A program made the position numbers and the translations under genes. Positions 61,053 to 64,000 of a stretch of 64,000 nucleotides of DNA are shown in pieces. The notes under the pieces are model-generated. The model was not told the origin of the DNA and did not search any database. It worked only from the letters and a program-made list of their open reading frames with translations. Each line of letters starts with the position of its first letter. Within the stretch, counting starts at the first letter, position 1. The stretch comes from Burkholderia sp. FERM BP-3421 (GTDB lineage Bacteria > Pseudomonadota > Gammaproteobacteria > Burkholderiales > Burkholderiaceae): NCBI RefSeq assembly GCF_028657905.1, contig NZ_CP117782.1:1240001-1304000 (forward strand). Reading direction: 5' to 3'.

Positions 61053-61076
61053 TTTAATCAGTCATGACTGATTAAA
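61053..61076. promoter_or_regulatory. Perfect 24-bp palindrome between RND operon and TetR gene
   Basis: TTTAATCAGTCA (61053-61064) is followed directly by its exact reverse complement (61065-61076). It is an AT-rich island between the adaptor gene and the divergent TetR regulator, in the position where AcrR/TetR-type repressors bind. The next bases (TAAATAAAGG) look promoter-like. Confidence 0.85.
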
Positions 61077-61158
61077 TAAAGGACAATCTGTGGCGAGAAG
61101 TTTGAATGTCGCTTGAAAGCGACAGCATTATGTAAGAAACGGACACGGGAGGTTCGAG

Positions 61159-61797
61159 ATGGCCCGCAAAACCAGGGAAGAATCGCTGAACACCAAGAAC
61201 CGCATCCTCGATGCGGCGGAGCTGGTGCTGCTCGAGAAAGGCGTGGCGCAGACCGCGATGGCCGACCTGGCCGAGTCGGCCGGGATGTCGCGCGGCGCGG
61301 TGTACGGCCATTACAAGAACAAGATCGAGGTCTGTCTCGCGGTGTGCGACCGCGCGTTCTCGCGGGCGGCCGAGGACTTCGAGCTGGGCGACGAGCAGCC
61401 CACGCTCGGCATGCTGCGGCGCGCCGCCCTGCACTACCTGCGGCAGTGCAGCGAGCCGGGCTCGTTGCAGCGCGTGGTCGAGATCCTCTACATGAAATGC
61501 GAGCGCTGCGAGGAAAACGCGCCGCTGATGCGCCGCCGCACGCTGTACGAACTGCAGACGCTGCGCATCGCGAAGGCGCTGCTGCGACGAATGGTCGCAG
61601 CGGGCGAACTCGACGCCGGCCTCGACATCCACCTCGCGGGGGTCTACCTGCTGTCGCTGATCGAAGGCATCTTCGGCTCGCTGATGTGGTCCACGCGCCT
61701 GCGCGGCGCGCGCTGGACCGACGCCGAGGCCCTGCTCAACGCCGGCCTCGATGCGCTGCGCACCGCGCCCGCCCTGCTCCGACCGTCCTCGCCGTGA
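61159..61797 (+). CDS. TetR/AcrR-family repressor of the RND operon
   Basis: 212 residues. The N-terminal MARKTREESLNTKNRILDAA and the helix-turn-helix AMADLAESAGMSRGAVYGHY followed by KNK are typical of AcrR/TtgR-type regulators. The C-terminal ligand domain (TtgR-like, from ~residue 85) holds several Cys residues in YMKCERCEENAP. GGGAGG precedes ATG at 61159. It is divergent from the efflux operon with a 24-bp palindrome between, so it most likely represses the pump and itself until a ligand binds. Confidence 0.9.
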   Translation: MARKTREESLNTKNRILDAAELVLLEKGVAQTAMADLAESAGMSRGAVYGHYKNKIEVCLAVCDRAFSRAAEDFELGDEQPTLGMLRRAALHYLRQCSEPGSLQRVVEILYMKCERCEENAPLMRRRTLYELQTLRIAKALLRRMVAAGELDAGLDIHLAGVYLLSLIEGIFGSLMWSTRLRGARWTDAEALLNAGLDALRTAPALLRPSSP

Positions 61798-62084
61798 TGT
61801 GGTCCTGATTCCGCGCCATCACAAATAAGACGAGTACGAGGAACAACTGGCGCATCGCGCCGGTCACTCTACATGCGTCGATTCTCTCCCCGCGGCTTAC
61901 GCCTGCCCATAGATGGATCGCCGTTCGGAGCGGATGCGTCCGCGTTGATGGGCCGAACGGCGCGAAGACGGTCCGATCCGATCGAACCCCGATTCGTTGA
62001 ACGCCCTGTGCCGCCGGCCGCGCCGTGCGGATGCAGTTTTTTCGCCCACTCCCTGCTTGCCCGAATTCACCTTTTCAAACAAGG
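61798..62084. other. Intergenic region before the M23 peptidase
   Basis: About 290 bases without a convincing gene or strong hairpin. In-frame upstream starts of the peptidase (GTG 62025, ATG 62031) fall at its right end. Confidence 0.4.
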
Positions 62085-63329
62085 ATGTGGACACTGTTGG
62101 CCCCCGTACATGACCCTGTTTCCGCGCGCCGCCTGATGCGGCGGGCCTGGCCCACCACCGGCGCGCTGGGCGCGCTGCTGGCTTTCGCATTCACCGCCGC
62201 GCTGCCCGCCGTCTCGAAGCCGCCGGCGGCCGCGCTCGAACGGGCGGCGCTCACGCCGCAGCGGGTGCTCGCCGACACCCCGTTCCCGAGCGCGCACCGG
62301 TTCGTCTCGCACGAACTCGAGCGGCTCGTGGCCGAGCGCAGCGCGCCGCCCGGGCTGTTCGCCCCGCTCACCGCCCACCGCAACGACCTGCTCGGCTATG
62401 GCGCCGACATGTTCGCCGCCGCGCCCGACGCGCTCGAAGCGGATTCCGGCCTGCGCGCGGGCGAGATCACCGCGAGCCTCGCCGACACCCTGAACCGGCT
62501 CGACCTGCCGCCCGAAGTCCGGATCCAGATCGGCGACCTGGTCACCGGCAAGCTGCGCCTGCATGCGCGCGCCCAGGCCGGCGACCGCTACCGGATCGCC
62601 TTCGACACCTCGGCCGGCGTGCCGCGCGTGACGGCGCTCGAGCTCCGGGCCGGCGGGCGCGCGTTCGGCGCGCTGTGGTTCAAGCCGCCTGGCGCGCCCG
62701 AGGGCGCGTATTACGCGTTCGACGGCCGCCCGCTCGACGGCGCGGCCTTCACGATGCCGGTGCGCAGCACGCGCATCAGCTCGTACTTCGGCGAGCGCGT
62801 CCATCCGCTGTCGCACCTGCGCCTGATGCATACGGGCGTCGACCTCGCCGCGCCGCGCGGCACCCGCGTGAACGCGGCGGCGAACGGCGTCGTGTCGTTC
62901 GTCGGCACCGATCCGGGCGGCTACGGCCAATACGTGATCGTCGACCATCCGGGCGGCTATTCCACCTACTACGCGCACCTGTCGGCGTTCGCGCCGGGCC
63001 TGAAGACGGGCGCCGCGATCGCGCAGGGCCAGCGGCTCGGCGCGGTCGGCGCGACGGGCGCCGCGACCGGCCCGCACCTGCACTTCGAGGTGCGCATCGC
63101 CGATCGGCCGGTCGATCCGCTCGTCACGCTCGCGCAAGCGCAGGATCCGCTGTCGGGCATGCAGCTGAGCGCGTTCCGCCACCATCTCGACGACATGCGC
63201 GCGACGCTCGCGGCGGCCGCGCCGGCGCCGCTCGGCTTCGCGCAGATCGACGCGCCGCTGTGGGCCGATTTCGCGCGCGACACCTCGACGCTGCGCGCGA
63301 TCTTCGACACCCACTACGCCTCGACCTGA
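62085..63329 (+). CDS. M23-family metallopeptidase (LytM domain) with N-terminal membrane anchor
   Basis: 414 residues from ATG 62085, which has AAGG directly before it; GTG 62025 or ATG 62136 are alternatives. A hydrophobic segment (TTGALGALLAFAFTAALPAV) suggests export or anchoring. The central region is OapA/LytM-like, and the C-terminal M23 domain has zinc ligands in RLMHTGVDLAAPRGTRV (H and D) and GPHLHFEVRI (HxH), with VIVDHPGGYSTYYAHLSAF between them. Zinc ligands are intact, so it is probably an active peptidoglycan endopeptidase acting in the periplasm on cell-wall peptide bridges. The domain is followed by a ~75-residue helical tail. Confidence 0.88.
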   Translation: MWTLLAPVHDPVSARRLMRRAWPTTGALGALLAFAFTAALPAVSKPPAAALERAALTPQRVLADTPFPSAHRFVSHELERLVAERSAPPGLFAPLTAHRNDLLGYGADMFAAAPDALEADSGLRAGEITASLADTLNRLDLPPEVRIQIGDLVTGKLRLHARAQAGDRYRIAFDTSAGVPRVTALELRAGGRAFGALWFKPPGAPEGAYYAFDGRPLDGAAFTMPVRSTRISSYFGERVHPLSHLRLMHTGVDLAAPRGTRVNAAANGVVSFVGTDPGGYGQYVIVDHPGGYSTYYAHLSAFAPGLKTGAAIAQGQRLGAVGATGAATGPHLHFEVRIADRPVDPLVTLAQAQDPLSGMQLSAFRHHLDDMRATLAAAAPAPLGFAQIDAPLWADFARDTSTLRAIFDTHYAST

Positions 63330-63444
63330 GGCCCGGCGGCGGCTTGTGCGCCGCACGCCGGTTTCGCTATCATGGCCCGTCGCCGGGCCACGCCGCCCAC
63401 CCGCCGCGCCCGGGCGCGGCCCGTTTCAGAGGAAGGATTCGCCG

Positions 63445-64000
63445 ATGGCGCCCACGCAGTACTTCCGCAGCCTCGCCGGCAAGGACCGCAGCGCCGGCGG
63501 CAACCGCCACCTCGGCTTCTCGCTCGCGTTCGTCGCGGGCGCCGCCAACGCGGGCGGATTTCTCGCGGTGCACCAGTACACCTCGCACATGAGCGGCATC
63601 GTGTCGTCGATCGCCGACGAGGCGATGCTCGGCAACCTCGTGCTCGCGCTCGCCGGCATTGCCTCGCTGCTCGCCTTCGTCGCGGGCGCCGCGGGCTCGG
63701 CGCTGCTCGTCAACTGGGGCCGGCGGCGCGGGCTGCAGAGCCAGTATGCGTCGCCGCTGCTGGTCGAGGCCGCGCTGCTGCTGTGCTTCGGCCTGCTCGG
63801 CAGCCAGCTTGCCGCGCATCGCACGCTGTTCGCGCCGCTCACGGTGCTGCTGCTGTGCTTCATCATGGGCCTGCAGAACGCGATGATCACCAAGCTCTCG
63901 AATGCGGAGATCCGCACGACCCATGTGACCGGCATGGTCACCGACATCGGCATCGAACTCGGCAAGCTGTGCTATCCGAACCGCGCGGACGACCCGGCGC
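63445..64000 (+). CDS. DUF1275 (YoaK-family) membrane protein, 5' part only
   Basis: About 185 residues to the right edge, still open. GGAAGG precedes ATG at 63445. The chain has the DUF1275 pattern: LGFSLAFVAGAANAGGFLAV, HMSGIVSSIADEAML, several hydrophobic segments and the conserved FIMGLQNAMITKLSNAEIRT followed by THVTGMVTDIGIELG. These are multi-pass inner-membrane proteins without an established function. The C-terminus lies outside the window. Confidence 0.88.
   Translation, partial: MAPTQYFRSLAGKDRSAGGNRHLGFSLAFVAGAANAGGFLAVHQYTSHMSGIVSSIADEAMLGNLVLALAGIASLLAFVAGAAGSALLVNWGRRRGLQSQYASPLLVEAALLLCFGLLGSQLAAHRTLFAPLTVLLLCFIMGLQNAMITKLSNAEIRTTHVTGMVTDIGIELGKLCYPNRADDPA

Overview
The window is very GC-rich (roughly 70 %) and gene-dense, with the codon bias and gene families of a Burkholderia chromosome (Burkholderia sensu stricto; the sequence alone does not separate the gladioli/glumae/plantarii group from the pseudomallei complex). 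Two metal-acquisition programmes dominate it: cobalamin (B12)/cobalt metabolism and a hydroxamate/hydroxycarboxylate peptide siderophore of the ornibactin/malleobactin family.

Left part (1-13 kb). The 5' part of an acyl-CoA dehydrogenase gene runs off the left edge and a GNAT acetyltransferase follows. A leftward B12 block then carries a ChlD-like VWA protein, a BchI/ChlI-like AAA+ ATPase, the large cobaltochelatase subunit CobN, a CobW GTPase and a NiCoT cobalt/nickel permease. The permease is preceded by a cobalamin riboswitch. A second cobalamin riboswitch faces the other way and precedes cobE-like, cobO and cobB genes. A GFA-fold gene lies between the two riboswitches.

Siderophore locus (13-48 kb). 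A leftward operon encodes two NRPSs (A-T-C-A-T-E-C-A-T and C-A-T-C-T), a GNAT acyltransferase (OrbK), ornithine N-hydroxylase (PvdA), TonB receptor (OrbA) and hydroxyornithine formyltransferase (PvdF). A peptide exporter (OrbE) is divergent from it. Two mirror-image TAAA-N17-CGTC promoters of the OrbS/PvdS type lie in the divergent gap. A third such promoter drives the leftward set orbH-orbG-orbC-orbD-orbF-orbB: MbtH, aspartyl beta-hydroxylase, ABC ATPase, fused permease, ferric reductase and binding protein. The ECF sigma gene orbS comes first, behind a sigma70 promoter overlapped by a Fur-box-like site. The circuit reads as: low iron relieves Fur, OrbS is made, and OrbS switches on three transcripts for synthesis, export, uptake and iron release. 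No orbL-like second acyltransferase is present, which points to a malleobactin-like product.

A block of about 5.6 kb separates orbE from orbB. It holds an alpha/beta hydrolase, a heptamer repeat, a CobC-like phosphatase, a third cobalamin riboswitch with cbtB-cbtA, a small membrane-protein gene that looks frameshifted, a lipoprotein, an RBBP9-like hydrolase, an SRPBCC protein and a ~105-bp tandem repeat.

Right part (48-64 kb). Downstream of orbS lie a compositionally different protein with twelve ~43-residue TPR-like repeats, a quinone oxidoreductase/LysR pair sharing a palindrome, a secreted alpha/beta hydrolase, a TetR-controlled RND efflux operon with a 24-bp palindromic operator candidate, an M23 peptidase and a DUF1275 membrane protein cut by the right edge.
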